From the NCBI GenBank assembly GCA_016794785.1, contig JAEUHC010000018.1, positions 186,001 to 250,000 on the forward strand: a DNA stretch of 64,000 nt, in the 5' to 3' direction. This DNA comes from Opitutaceae bacterium (GTDB taxonomy: Bacteria > Verrucomicrobiota > Verrucomicrobiia > Opitutales > Opitutaceae). Shown in pieces: positions 46,369-56,803 of the stretch; position 1 is the first letter of the stretch, and every line of letters begins with the position of its first letter. The position numbers and the translations under genes were made by a program. Below the pieces are notes generated by a model. The model was not told where the DNA came from, searched no databases, and worked only from the letters and a program-made list of their open reading frames with translations.

Positions 46369-47331
46369 ATGCCGCTCATCGACAAACCCCTGCCTGAACT
46401 CCTCACCTACACCGGCCGCAATCCTCGGCCCGCGGACTTCGACGCCTACTGGGCCGCAGCCCTCGCCGAACTCGACGCCACGCCGCCCCAGCCCGAGCTG
46501 CGCCCGACTGGCGTAATCGCGGCCCGCCACGTCGAGGCCTTCGATTTGTGGTTCACCGGCGTCGGCGGTGCGCGCATCTACGCGAAATATCTGCGGCCTC
46601 GCAGCGCCGGAAAACACCCCGCCGTGCTTCAGTTTCACGGCTACTCCGGCCACACCGGCGACTGGCTCGACAAATTCGGCTGGCCCGCCGAGGGCTTCTG
46701 CTATGCAGCGATGGACTGCCGCGGCCAAGGCGGGCGCTCCGAGGACAGCGGCCAGGTCAAGGGCACGACGCTCCGCGGCCACATCATCCGCGGCCTCGAC
46801 GATCCGGATCCACGGCGGCTCGCGTTCCGCCAGATCTTCCTCGATGCGGCACAGCTCGCGCGCGTGGTGATGGGCTTCGCCGAAGTCGAGGTGGGGCGCG
46901 TCGGCTGCTTCGGCGCCTCGCAGGGCGGCGCGCTTTCGATCGCGTGCGCCGCGCTGGAGCCGCGCATCCAGCGCGCGGCGCCCGTCTTCCCCTTTCTCAG
47001 CGACTACCAACGCGTGTGGGAAATGGATCTGGCCAAGGACGCCTACGAGGAGCTGCGCCTCTATTTCCGCAACCACGACCCGCGGCACGAGCGCGAGGCG
47101 GAGATCTTCACGAAGCTCGGCTATATCGACGTGCAGCACCTCGCGCCGCGCGTGCGAGCCGAGACGCTGATGTTCACCAGCCTGATGGACACCCTCTGCC
47201 CGCCCAGTTCGCAGTTCGCCGCCTACAACAAAATCACCGCGAAAAAGGACTTCGTGCTCTACCCCGACTTCGGCCACGAGCCGCTGCCCGGGCAGATTGA
47301 TCGGACGTATGCGTTCATGCGCGGGCTGTGA
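46369..47331 (+). CDS. Acetyl xylan esterase (carbohydrate esterase family 7)
   Basis: A 320-residue alpha/beta hydrolase of the CE7/AXE1 (cephalosporin-C deacetylase) family. The nucleophile S184 lies in GCFGASQGG. FHGYSGHTGDW (89-99) is the oxyanion-hole strand, and MDCRGQGGRSED a diagnostic CE7 loop. MFTSLMDTLCPPSSQ contains the catalytic aspartate and DFGHEPLPG the catalytic histidine. No signal peptide: cytosolic, acting on acetylated oligosaccharides after import. The gene is divergent from the phosphorylase gene, with 88 bases between them. A large palindrome follows the stop. Confidence 0.94.
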   Translation: MPLIDKPLPELLTYTGRNPRPADFDAYWAAALAELDATPPQPELRPTGVIAARHVEAFDLWFTGVGGARIYAKYLRPRSAGKHPAVLQFHGYSGHTGDWLDKFGWPAEGFCYAAMDCRGQGGRSEDSGQVKGTTLRGHIIRGLDDPDPRRLAFRQIFLDAAQLARVVMGFAEVEVGRVGCFGASQGGALSIACAALEPRIQRAAPVFPFLSDYQRVWEMDLAKDAYEELRLYFRNHDPRHEREAEIFTKLGYIDVQHLAPRVRAETLMFTSLMDTLCPPSSQFAAYNKITAKKDFVLYPDFGHEPLPGQIDRTYAFMRGL

Positions 47332-47342
47332 GCCCTCTAGGA

Positions 47343-47421
47343 TGTAGGCGGGGTGTCCTCACCCCGCAGGTTACAGGCTTCGAAAGCAAAAAACCAGCGG
47401 GGTGAGGGCACCCCGCCTACA
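47343..47421. repeat. Long intergenic palindrome, second copy of the same plan
   Basis: 25-base arms at 47343-47367 and 47397-47421 with one mismatch, around a 29-base spacer. Each arm is a hairpin of its own: GCGGGGTG, loop TCCT, CACCCCGC in the left arm; its complement with loop AGGG in the right arm. The outer edge TGTAG resembles the TGGAG edge of the element at 25966-26037. It lies between the convergent esterase and pterin dehydratase genes, only 6 bases from the end of the latter. Confidence 0.85.
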
Positions 47422-47427
47422 ACAAGC

Positions 47428-47724
47428 TCACTTCACCCATGCGATCTTCTCTATCCGCGTGGCGAGCTCCACGTCCTTGGCGGTCACCTTGCCGCCGGCA
47501 TCGTGCGTGTTGAGCCGAATCGCGACGCGGTTGTAGACATTAGTCCATTCCGGGTGGTGGTTCAGCGCCTCGGCCTCAAAGCCGACCCTAACCATAAAGC
47601 TCAGCGCCTCGCGAAAGGAGCCGAACTGAAACGTTTTCGCCAGCGCGTCGCGCTCCGCCGCCCAGCCGGTGAGCCGGCGGCAGGCTTCTCCGATTTCCTC
47701 TTCCGTCAGTGGTTGCGATTTCAT
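47428..47724 (-). CDS. phhB: 4a-hydroxytetrahydrobiopterin dehydratase
   Basis: A 98-residue pterin-4a-carbinolamine dehydratase that recycles the pterin cofactor. The catalytic segment ALNHHPEWTNVYNRVAIRL (53-71, with H56, H57 and W60) is intact, and HDAGGKVTAKDVELATRIE (74-92) is the conserved C-terminus. Length is normal. No phenylalanine hydroxylase gene is adjacent. In many bacteria this protein also serves molybdopterin- or tetrahydrofolate-related roles. Convergent with the esterase gene across the palindrome. Confidence 0.95.
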   Translation of the reverse strand: MKSQPLTEEEIGEACRRLTGWAAERDALAKTFQFGSFREALSFMVRVGFEAEALNHHPEWTNVYNRVAIRLNTHDAGGKVTAKDVELATRIEKIAWVK

Positions 47725-47826
47725 CCGCCCAGCGTGCCTCTGGCCACGCCTTCGTCAATCGGCGGGCACCGCCCGTCTGGCGGCTTGTCAACGCCCCCAC
47801 CCGCGCCCAACGTCGGCGCTCAACGC

Positions 47827-48570
47827 ATGTCCGCTCCGGTCGAAAACGTCCCCCAGCACGTCGCCATCATCATGGACGGCAACGGCCGCTGGGCCAAGCA
47901 GCGCGGCCTCCCGCGCATCGAGGGCCACCGCCGCGGCGTGGAGACGGTCCGCACGACGACCTTTGCCGCCCGCGATCTCGGCGTGCGCATGCTCACGCTC
48001 TACGCCTTTTCGATCGAAAATTGGAAACGCCCGCAGGACGAGGTCGGCGCGCTCATGGGGCTGCTCGAATATTATCTGAAAAAGGAGCTCGAGACCTTCG
48101 TCCGCGATCGCGTGCGGCTGCGCACCATCGGGCGCACGGAAGAGCTGCCCACCGGAGTGCAAAAACTTCTGCGCACCACGATGGAGGAGACCAAGCATTT
48201 CGCCGACTACACGCTCGTGCTCGCGCTCAACTACGGCGCCCGCACCGAGATCGTCGATGCCGCGCGCGCCTACGCAGCCGCCGTCGCGGCGGGCAAGGAG
48301 AAGCTCAACGACAATTCGTGGGCGACCTTCAGCCGCTACCTCTACACCGGCGACATGCCCGACCCCGACCTCGTGATCCGCACCTCTGGCGAGACGCGCA
48401 TCAGCAACTTTCTCCTCCCACAGGCGGCCTACGCGGAGTTCGTCTTTACCAAGGTGCTGTGGCCCGACTTCACCAAGGCAGACCTCGCCGCGGCCATCGC
48501 GGACTACAACCGCCGCGAGCGGCGCTTCGGCCTCACGAGCGAGCAGTTGAAACCGGCGGCGGCGAAGTAA
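47827..48570 (+). CDS. uppS: Isoprenyl transferase (undecaprenyl pyrophosphate synthase)
   Basis: A 247-residue cis-prenyltransferase making the C55 lipid carrier for cell-wall polymers. HVAIIMDGNGRWAKQRGLPR (12-31) with the catalytic D near 18, GHRRGVETVRTTTF and DLVIRTSGETRISNFLLPQA (near 182-201) are the conserved regions. The ATG at 47827 begins the domain; the frame extends upstream to 47353 only as shadow sequence. First gene of the forward run uppS-cdsA-dxr-rseP-ispG, an arrangement widely conserved in bacteria. The frr-pyrH-tsf genes that often precede uppS are not here. Confidence 0.96.
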   Translation: MSAPVENVPQHVAIIMDGNGRWAKQRGLPRIEGHRRGVETVRTTTFAARDLGVRMLTLYAFSIENWKRPQDEVGALMGLLEYYLKKELETFVRDRVRLRTIGRTEELPTGVQKLLRTTMEETKHFADYTLVLALNYGARTEIVDAARAYAAAVAAGKEKLNDNSWATFSRYLYTGDMPDPDLVIRTSGETRISNFLLPQAAYAEFVFTKVLWPDFTKADLAAAIADYNRRERRFGLTSEQLKPAAAK

Positions 48571-48612
48571 AACGCTGGCCTACGCCTTACCTATCCCACC
48601 GTCCGATCCCGC

Positions 48613-49443
48613 ATGGGCAAACGCATCTTCAGCACGGTCGCGCTCTGGGTCATCGTCGGGTGCGTGCTGTGGTATTTCCGCACGACGGGCGCGCTGGTGC
48701 TCATCGGGCTCATCTCGGTGCTCACGCTGCGCGAATTCTACGCGCTCATGCACGCATCGGGCTACGATCCGTTTGAGAAATTCGGGCTCACGTTCGGGGC
48801 TCTGATCACCCTGTCGCCGTGGCTTGAGGCGCAGCTCGGGTGGCCGCTCTCGTGGCTGATCCCGCTGGCGGTGGTCGTTTTTGCCATCCGGCTGCTCGGC
48901 GAGCGCACGCCGGACAAGCGTGTCGAGTCGCTGGCTTCGACGCTCTTCGGCCTCGTTTATGTGGCGCTGATGCTGAAATACCTCACGGCCATCGTCACGC
49001 CGCTGCCGGGCGACACGATTTCGGCGGATGCGCGGTTGCTTCTCTGCCTGTGGCTGATCGCGGTGGCGAAATTCTGCGACACCGGCGCGCTGCTCAGCGG
49101 CATGGCGTTTGGAAAACACAAGATGTCGCCGCAGATCAGCCCGAAGAAAACCTGGGAGGGCGCCGCGGGGGGCGTGCTCGTCTCCATGGGCGTGGGCGCC
49201 GGCATCGCGTGGCTCGCGCGCGGGGTCTTTCCCCCGCACATGACGCCGCTCGTCGCCGCGCTCATGGCCATCCCGATCGCGATCGTGGGCATCGTGGCGG
49301 ACCTCGTGGAATCGGTGCTGAAGCGGCGCGCGGCCATGAAGGACTCCGGCGCGACGATTCCGGGTATCGGCGGGATGTTTGATCTGAGCGACAGCATCAT
49401 CCTCGTCGCCCCGATCGGTTATTACTTTTTCCGGCTGCCGTGA
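48613..49443 (+). CDS. cdsA: Phosphatidate cytidylyltransferase (CDP-diglyceride synthase)
   Basis: A 276-residue polytopic inner-membrane enzyme with about eight helices. It converts phosphatidate and CTP to CDP-diacylglycerol for phospholipid synthesis. The family signature is SPKKTWEGAAGGVLVSMGVG (about 176-195), and the C-terminal FDLSDSIILVAPIGYYFF closes the core with the conserved aspartates of the metal site. Preceded by uppS (42-base gap). Its last 4 bases are a GTGA overlap with the dxr start, so dxr is translationally coupled to it. Confidence 0.95.
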   Translation: MGKRIFSTVALWVIVGCVLWYFRTTGALVLIGLISVLTLREFYALMHASGYDPFEKFGLTFGALITLSPWLEAQLGWPLSWLIPLAVVVFAIRLLGERTPDKRVESLASTLFGLVYVALMLKYLTAIVTPLPGDTISADARLLLCLWLIAVAKFCDTGALLSGMAFGKHKMSPQISPKKTWEGAAGGVLVSMGVGAGIAWLARGVFPPHMTPLVAALMAIPIAIVGIVADLVESVLKRRAAMKDSGATIPGIGGMFDLSDSIILVAPIGYYFFRLP

Positions 49444-50642
49444 GCCGCCCTGCGATCAGCTCCGGCCCGGCGCCGCGCCGGAAGCGCGTCGTCCTCCTCG
49501 GCGCCACCGGCTCCATTGGCGAGAACACGCTGCGCGTGCTCGCCGCGCATCGGGACAAGCTCGAGCTCGTCGGCATCGCCGCCCGCGCCAACTGGGAGAA
49601 ACTCGCCGCCATCGCGCGGCAGTTCGACGTGCGCCACACGGCGGTGTTTGACGACGCGGCCTTCGCCGCGGCCCGCGCGAATGCGGCGCAGTTCCCCGCC
49701 GGCACACGGCTCGTCGGCGGACTCGGCGGGCTCACCGAGCTCGCCCAGTTGCCCGAGGCCGACATCGTGCTCGTCGCCGTCGTCGGCACCACGGGCCTCG
49801 AGCCCGCGCTCGCCGCGCTCGCTGCCGGCAAGAACCTCGCGCTCGCCTCGAAGGAAATTCTCGTGCTCGCCGGCAAGTTCGTGATGGCCGAGGCGAAGCT
49901 CCGCGGCGCGAAACTCCTCCCCGTGGACAGCGAGCACAACGCCGTCTTCCAGTGCCTCGAAGGCCACCCGGGCGCCGGCGTGCGCCGCATCGTGCTCACC
50001 GCGAGCGGCGGGGCGTTTCGCGACTGGCCGGCGGAAAAACTCGCGCAGGTCACGCCCGCGGACGCGCTCCAGCACCCCAACTGGGCGATGGGCCCGAAGA
50101 TCACGGTCGATTCCGCAACGCTGGCCAACAAGGGCCTCGAGCTCATCGAGGCGCAGTGCCTCTTTGGCCTCGCGCCCGCGCAATGCACCGCCGTGCTGCA
50201 CCCGCAGAGCATCGTGCATGGGCTCGTGGAATTCACCGATGGATCGATGCTCGCGCAGCTCTGCCCGCCGTCGATGACGTTTCCCATCCAGCACGCGCTG
50301 CTGCACCCTGAACGGGCGCCGGGGGTGGACACGGCGCTGGATTTCTCCCGCTTGGTCAGCCTTGAGTTTCGCCCGGTGGACGAGGGGCGTTTCCCGATGC
50401 TGCGGCTTGCGCGCGAGGCGATGGCCGCCGGCGGAGCCGCACCCGCGATCTACAATGCCGCCAACGAAGTCGCGGTGGCGGCGTTTCTCGCGGAGCGCGT
50501 CCCTTTTCTTGCGATTCCGCGCATCGTCGGGCATACCTTGGAGCGAGTGAAGAATTCCGAACCATCGTCCATCGCCGAGGTCCTCATCATTGATCGCGAG
50601 GCGCGTGCCGTCGCGACCGCGCACCTTTCATCCGCCCGCTGA
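49440..50642 (+). CDS. dxr: 1-deoxy-D-xylulose 5-phosphate reductoisomerase
   Basis: A 400-residue NADPH-dependent enzyme of the MEP isoprenoid pathway. GATGSIGENTLRVL (21-34) binds NADPH; ALASKEILVLAGKF and LLPVDSEHNAVFQCLEG contain the catalytic metal ligands (D and E in DSEHN); ITVDSATLANKGLELIEAQ is the substrate/metal loop, and FPIQHALLHPERAP follows. The GTG at 49440 overlaps the cdsA stop by 4 bases. The product feeds toward IspG, encoded two genes downstream, so the run contains two MEP-pathway enzymes. Confidence 0.96.
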   Translation: MSRPAISSGPAPRRKRVVLLGATGSIGENTLRVLAAHRDKLELVGIAARANWEKLAAIARQFDVRHTAVFDDAAFAAARANAAQFPAGTRLVGGLGGLTELAQLPEADIVLVAVVGTTGLEPALAALAAGKNLALASKEILVLAGKFVMAEAKLRGAKLLPVDSEHNAVFQCLEGHPGAGVRRIVLTASGGAFRDWPAEKLAQVTPADALQHPNWAMGPKITVDSATLANKGLELIEAQCLFGLAPAQCTAVLHPQSIVHGLVEFTDGSMLAQLCPPSMTFPIQHALLHPERAPGVDTALDFSRLVSLEFRPVDEGRFPMLRLAREAMAAGGAAPAIYNAANEVAVAAFLAERVPFLAIPRIVGHTLERVKNSEPSSIAEVLIIDREARAVATAHLSSAR

Positions 50643-50646
50643 TCTC

Positions 50647-52074
50647 ATGCTCCAGCTGTTTCTCGCCATCGGACTGGTCACGCTGTCCATCTTTGTCCAC
50701 GAGCTCGGCCATTTCCTCGTCGCGCGGTGGCGCGGCATGGTGGTGCCCCGGTTTTCCATCTTCGGCCTGGGAAAACCCATCTTCAGCTGGCACTGGCGGG
50801 GCGTGGAATACTGCGTCTGCTGGCTCCCCATCGGCGCCTATGTGATGGTGCCGCAGCTGTCGGACCTCGGTGACTTCGAGGGCGATGTCCCCGAAAACGC
50901 GCGGAACCTGCCGACTGCCGGCTACCTTTCCAAGGTCCTCGTCGCGGTCGCCGGTCCCGCGGCCAACATTCTCTTTGCCCTGTTGCTCGGCTGCATCGTC
51001 TGGTGGGCGGGCGTGACGGTGCCCGCGGAATTCAACCGCACCGAGATCGGCGAGGTCAGCCGCGAGATGCGCACGTCCGACGGCAAGTCCGTGCCGGGGC
51101 CCGCCGCCGTGGCCGGACTGCAAGCCGGCGACGTGGTGCGCAAGGTCGATGACCGGCCGGTGGCAAGCTACCACGATATCTTCGCCGCCATCGTGCTCGG
51201 TGCGCAAACGGGCGCCGATGGGCAACGCGCCGCCCGCATCACCTTCGAACGCGATGGTGTCACCCGAACGGTCGAGGTGGTCCCCGCCCTCGTCGGGCCC
51301 GAAGGCCTGCGCAGCATCGGCATCGGTCCCAAGACCGATCTCGTGGTGGACAAGGTCGCCGCCAACTCGGCCGCCGAGAAGGCCGGCCTGCTCGTCGGCG
51401 ACCGCATCGTCTCCGTGGACGGCCGGCCGCTCGCTCGCCGCGAGGAGTTGGGCGAACATTTCCAGCGCAAGCACGCGGCCCCCAGCCAGCTCTCGATCAT
51501 CCGCGACGGCGCGCAGACCTCCTTGGCGATTCAGCCCGTGATGCAGACCATCGAGGGCCAAAGTCTCTACCGCATCGGCGTCACCTGGAGGATCAAGACC
51601 GTCGTAGTCCATCCGACGCCTTTCGCCCAGATCGGCGATGCCGTCCGGCAGGTTTACCAGACGCTCGCGAGTTTGCTCAACCGCAAGTCCGACATCGGCG
51701 TCCGGCACATGAGCGGCATCGTCGGCATCGTGGACAACCTGCAGCAGGTCGCCACCGCCGGACTCGTGCCCGCCTTCGCCTTCCTGATCGCCATCAACGT
51801 GTCGCTCGCGATCTTCAACTTGCTGCCGATTCCCGTGCTCGACGGCGGGCATATTTTCTTCGCCACAATGGCGAAGCTCCGCGGCCGGCCCCTCAAGCCC
51901 GCCTTCATGCAGAACGCTGTCGCCGCCTGCTTCTTCATGCTCATCGGGCTCATCGTTTACGTGACCTACAACGACATCAGGCGCGCCTTCCAATCCCGGC
52001 GTGAAGAGCGCCCGCCCGCCGCCGCGCCGGCAAAATCGCCCGAACCGCGGGACCAGCCCGTCCCGGCGAAATAG
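50647..52074 (+). CDS. rseP: Site-2 zinc metalloprotease RseP
   Basis: A 475-residue intramembrane protease. Helix 1 contains H18-E-L-G-H22 (VHELGHFLVAR). Two PDZ domains follow at about 130-225 (GPAAVAGLQAGDVVRKVDDR) and about 230-300 (NSAAEKAGLLVGDRIVSVDG). The C-terminal pair of helices carries the second active-site motif NLLPIPVLDGGHIFF with the zinc-ligand aspartate. It probably acts in envelope-stress signalling by cleaving membrane anti-sigma factors; the one encoded at 2028-2768 is a conceivable target, unproven. Starts 4 bases after the dxr stop. Confidence 0.95.
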   Translation: MLQLFLAIGLVTLSIFVHELGHFLVARWRGMVVPRFSIFGLGKPIFSWHWRGVEYCVCWLPIGAYVMVPQLSDLGDFEGDVPENARNLPTAGYLSKVLVAVAGPAANILFALLLGCIVWWAGVTVPAEFNRTEIGEVSREMRTSDGKSVPGPAAVAGLQAGDVVRKVDDRPVASYHDIFAAIVLGAQTGADGQRAARITFERDGVTRTVEVVPALVGPEGLRSIGIGPKTDLVVDKVAANSAAEKAGLLVGDRIVSVDGRPLARREELGEHFQRKHAAPSQLSIIRDGAQTSLAIQPVMQTIEGQSLYRIGVTWRIKTVVVHPTPFAQIGDAVRQVYQTLASLLNRKSDIGVRHMSGIVGIVDNLQQVATAGLVPAFAFLIAINVSLAIFNLLPIPVLDGGHIFFATMAKLRGRPLKPAFMQNAVAACFFMLIGLIVYVTYNDIRRAFQSRREERPPAAAPAKSPEPRDQPVPAK

Positions 52075-52128
52075 GCCGGCATCGGCCGCATTCGTTTGGT
52101 CCCGTCTCCGCGCCCGCCTCGCTCCCGC

Positions 52129-54156
<2,028 letters not shown>

Positions 54157-54670
54157 CGCCCCGGGGTGCGTATTCGCGCCCTCTCCCGGCCCAGCCTGTA
54201 GTGTGGGCGGCCCCACTCCCAGAATCCGGCTTCCCAAGCCTCCGTGACGCATTTGTAACATTTATCAAAATACGCAACGCCGGCTGAATTTTCAGGCGCC
54301 CGGATCAGGCCCGCCGTGGCAACAAAAAAGTGGCCGGAAGTTATCCGCGGGACGATGTGAACAAGTTGTGGGAAAGTTGGCCTTGAAACGGTTTTTGGGT
54401 TCACAGTTATTGGTCCCTCGTCCACTTCTGCACCGTTCCCGGATCGTTCTTTCCCATGTCGCGTGAGCCCTCCTCCCCGACGCCCGCAGTAACAACGCCT
54501 TTAGCCACTGGACATCAACATCTTGCAATTCAACCCTTGTCCGCCCTTCACCCTTGGTGCCCACACATTCATTTTCGTTACCGCGCAAGCGCCCAGAGAC
54601 GGCATTCCGGCATGAGAGGGCATGATTCCGTGGGGCAGTGTGAATAATTCCGCCATCCCCTCACCCGGCC
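54157..54670. other. Candidate replication origin (oriC) in the gap before dnaA
   Basis: A 514-base gap without a convincing gene, clearly richer in A+T than its surroundings at 54240-54420. It holds a cluster of DnaA-box-like 9-mers, each two mismatches from the consensus TTATCCACA or its complement: TTATCAAAA (54262-54270), TTATCCGCG (54341-54349), TGTGAACAA (54356-54364), TGTGGGAAA (54367-54375). ATTTGTAACATTTATCAAAA (54251-54270) would be a possible unwinding element. Position before dnaA is the classical oriC place. A small open frame at 54456-54647 has no support as a gene. No dnaN or gyrB follows dnaA, and strand direction does not switch here, so the call is tentative. Confidence 0.45.
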
Positions 54671-56077
54671 ATGCCCTCCACGTCCCTCTCCCCCAGCCTC
54701 TGGGAAACGGTGAAGTGCGACTTCAAGTCGCTCTTCCCCGAGGACGTTTTCCAGATGTGGTTCGAGCCGGTCGTCTGTCTTGAGGCTGGTCCGGACTCGC
54801 TCACCCTCGGCGTCCCGAACGATTTCGCCGCGATCTGGATTCACGACAACTACCTCGACCTGATCACCCAGCGCCTGCGGCTCACGGCCGGGCGTGCCGT
54901 CAGCGTCACCCTGCGCAAGACCGAGCCCACCGCTCGGCCCGTCCTCTCCGCGGCCGCGAATGGCAGCCGAGCCCCGCAGCCTGACACGGCCTCCGCCGGC
55001 CGAGGCCGCGCCCCGTTGCCGCGCCGCGCCACGCGCCACGATGATCGCGGCCACACCGCGGCGCTCAATCCCCGCAACACTTTCGAGACCTTCGTCGTCG
55101 GCTCCAACAACCAGATGGCCCACGCCGCCGCCATGGCCGTCGCGCAGGCCCCCGGGCAGGCCTACAACCCCCTCTTCCTCTATGGCGAGACCGGCCTCGG
55201 CAAAACCCACCTGATGCACGCCATCGGGCACACGGTCCTCCGGCACAACCCCGACTGCCGCGTCGCCTACCTCTCCACGGAGAAGTTCACCAACGAGTTC
55301 ATCCAGGCCCTCCAGGAAAACGCCCTCACCAAGTTCCGCCAGCGCTACCGCCACGTGGACATCCTGCTCATCGACGATGTGCAGTTCCTCGCCGGCAAGG
55401 AGCGCATCCAGGAGGAGTTCTTCCACACCTTCAACGACCTCTTCGAGTCCGGCAAACAGGTCGTCCTCACCAGCGACCGCCGCGCCAGCGAGATCCAGAA
55501 ACTCGAGTCGCGCCTCGTCTCCCGCTTCGAGTGGGGCCTGCCCGCCGACATCCAGGCGCCCGATTTCGAGACCCGCCTCGCCATCCTCCGCACCAAGGCG
55601 CAGACGCTCAACTGCACGCTGCCCGACCCCATCCTCAGCTTCATCGCGCAGAACATCACCAAGAACATCCGCCGCCTCGAAGGCGCGCTGCTCAAGGTCT
55701 CCAGCTACTCCGCGCTCACCAGCAAGCCCATCGACCTCGCGACCGCCGAACGCCTCCTGCACGACGTGCTCATGGAGCAGGCGCAGAACATCCTCACCAT
55801 CGAGACCATCCAGAAACGCGTCGCCGATCACTTCCAGATCCGGCACAGCGACATGACGAGCAAGCGCCGCCCCGCCAACATCGCCTTTCCCCGGCAGATC
55901 GCGATGTATCTCGCCCGCACGCTCACCAAGCACTCCCTCCAGGAAATCGGCGACCTCTTCGGCGGCCGCGACCACGGCACCGTCATACACGCCTGCAAGA
56001 CCGTAGACAACATGTGCGAGCAGGACGCCTCCACCCGCGGCAGCGTCGAGTTCCTGAAAACGCAGCTCTCGAAGTAA
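54671..56077 (+). CDS. dnaA: Chromosomal replication initiator protein
   Basis: A 468-residue AAA+ initiator. Domain I is at about 1-85 (LWETVKCDFKSLFPEDVFQM), followed by a variable linker (about 86-135, rich in Pro/Arg/Ala). The ATPase domain has Walker A GETGLGKTHL (near 173-182), Walker B DILLIDDVQFLAGK, and the arginine region RLVSRFEWGLPADIQ. Domain IV has the DNA-reading motif FGGRDHGTVIHACKTV (about 434-449). It binds DnaA boxes at oriC, so the preceding gap is a candidate origin. Downstream is a hypothetical gene and not dnaN. Confidence 0.97.
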   Translation: MPSTSLSPSLWETVKCDFKSLFPEDVFQMWFEPVVCLEAGPDSLTLGVPNDFAAIWIHDNYLDLITQRLRLTAGRAVSVTLRKTEPTARPVLSAAANGSRAPQPDTASAGRGRAPLPRRATRHDDRGHTAALNPRNTFETFVVGSNNQMAHAAAMAVAQAPGQAYNPLFLYGETGLGKTHLMHAIGHTVLRHNPDCRVAYLSTEKFTNEFIQALQENALTKFRQRYRHVDILLIDDVQFLAGKERIQEEFFHTFNDLFESGKQVVLTSDRRASEIQKLESRLVSRFEWGLPADIQAPDFETRLAILRTKAQTLNCTLPDPILSFIAQNITKNIRRLEGALLKVSSYSALTSKPIDLATAERLLHDVLMEQAQNILTIETIQKRVADHFQIRHSDMTSKRRPANIAFPRQIAMYLARTLTKHSLQEIGDLFGGRDHGTVIHACKTVDNMCEQDASTRGSVEFLKTQLSK

Positions 56078-56102
56078 ACGGGCGCGCTGCGTGGGACGCC
56101 CG

Positions 56103-56210
56103 TAGTCGAGAGTCCAGAGTCCAGAGCTGAGAGTAGAGACCGCGGCTTTGGTCGCGCCCAGGATTTCTCTTTCTTGCTCTAGACTCTCAGCTCTCAGCTC
56201 TTAGCTTCCC
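56103..56210. repeat. Intergenic inverted repeat built of short tandem units
   Basis: AGAGCTGAGAGT at 56123-56134 is matched exactly by its complement at 56183-56194. The flanks extend the arms imperfectly and consist of small tandem units: TCCAGAG twice at 56113-56126 and CAGCTCT twice at 56188-56201. It occupies nearly all of the gap between dnaA and the next gene and resembles in design the inverted repeat at 23658-23784. Confidence 0.7.
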
Positions 56211-56215
56211 CTTCC

Positions 56216-56773
56216 ATGCAGCTATCTCCCGAGCAAAAAGCCGCCGTCTCCTCTTGGGTCGCCGCCGGCGACAACCTTTCCGCGGTGCAGAAAAAACTCA
56301 TCGAGCACTTCAAGCTTTCGATGACCTACCGCGACGTCCGCTTCCTCGTGGACGACCTCAACCTCGAGCTTAAGGACGCCGCCCCCAAGGTGGACGCCAG
56401 CGACGTTTCCAAGACCCAGCCCCCCGCCCCGGGGTCAACCCCCAAGGAGAAGCTCAACCCCGCCGACCACGCATCACCCGACGCCACCGATCCCGAGCTC
56501 GCCGACGATCCCGCCGCGCTCGACGAAGCCGAGGCGCTCCCCGCTGGCCTCGCCAACGTCAAGGTTGAGGTGGACCAAAAAACCCTCATCCCCGGCGCCA
56601 TCGCGAGCGGCAGCGTGACTTTCAGCGACGGCGTGACCGGCCAATGGGTGGTCGATCAATACGGCCGCCCTGGCTTCACCAAGATCAGCAAGGAAGGCTA
56701 CCGCCCCACCCCCGACGACGGCCAGGCCTTCATGCAGGAACTCAGCCTGCAATTGCAGCAGCGGGGCTTCTGA
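56216..56773 (+). CDS. Conserved-type hypothetical protein, unknown function
   Basis: A 185-residue acidic protein of no family I recognise. The N-terminal half (about 1-57) looks like a winged-helix or helix-rich domain (SPEQKAAVSSWVAAGDNLSA, then SMTYRDVRFLVDDLNLELKD). A proline-, alanine- and aspartate-rich linker (about 60-105) leads to a C-terminal domain of two or three strands and a helix (VKVEVDQKTLIPGAIASGSV, then WVVDQYGRPGFTKI). It follows dnaA by 139 bases on the same strand and might be a family-restricted gene of the replication-origin region. No signal peptide or membrane helix. Confidence 0.75.
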   Translation: MQLSPEQKAAVSSWVAAGDNLSAVQKKLIEHFKLSMTYRDVRFLVDDLNLELKDAAPKVDASDVSKTQPPAPGSTPKEKLNPADHASPDATDPELADDPAALDEAEALPAGLANVKVEVDQKTLIPGAIASGSVTFSDGVTGQWVVDQYGRPGFTKISKEGYRPTPDDGQAFMQELSLQLQQRGF

Positions 56774-56803
56774 TTCGTCATTCCGCCCCCTGATCTTTCC
56801 ACC

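Noticed and set aside
54456..54647. A 63-codon open frame in the gap before dnaA
   Set aside because: No recognisable domain, Ser/Pro/His-rich composition, and it lies in the candidate origin; not supported as a gene.
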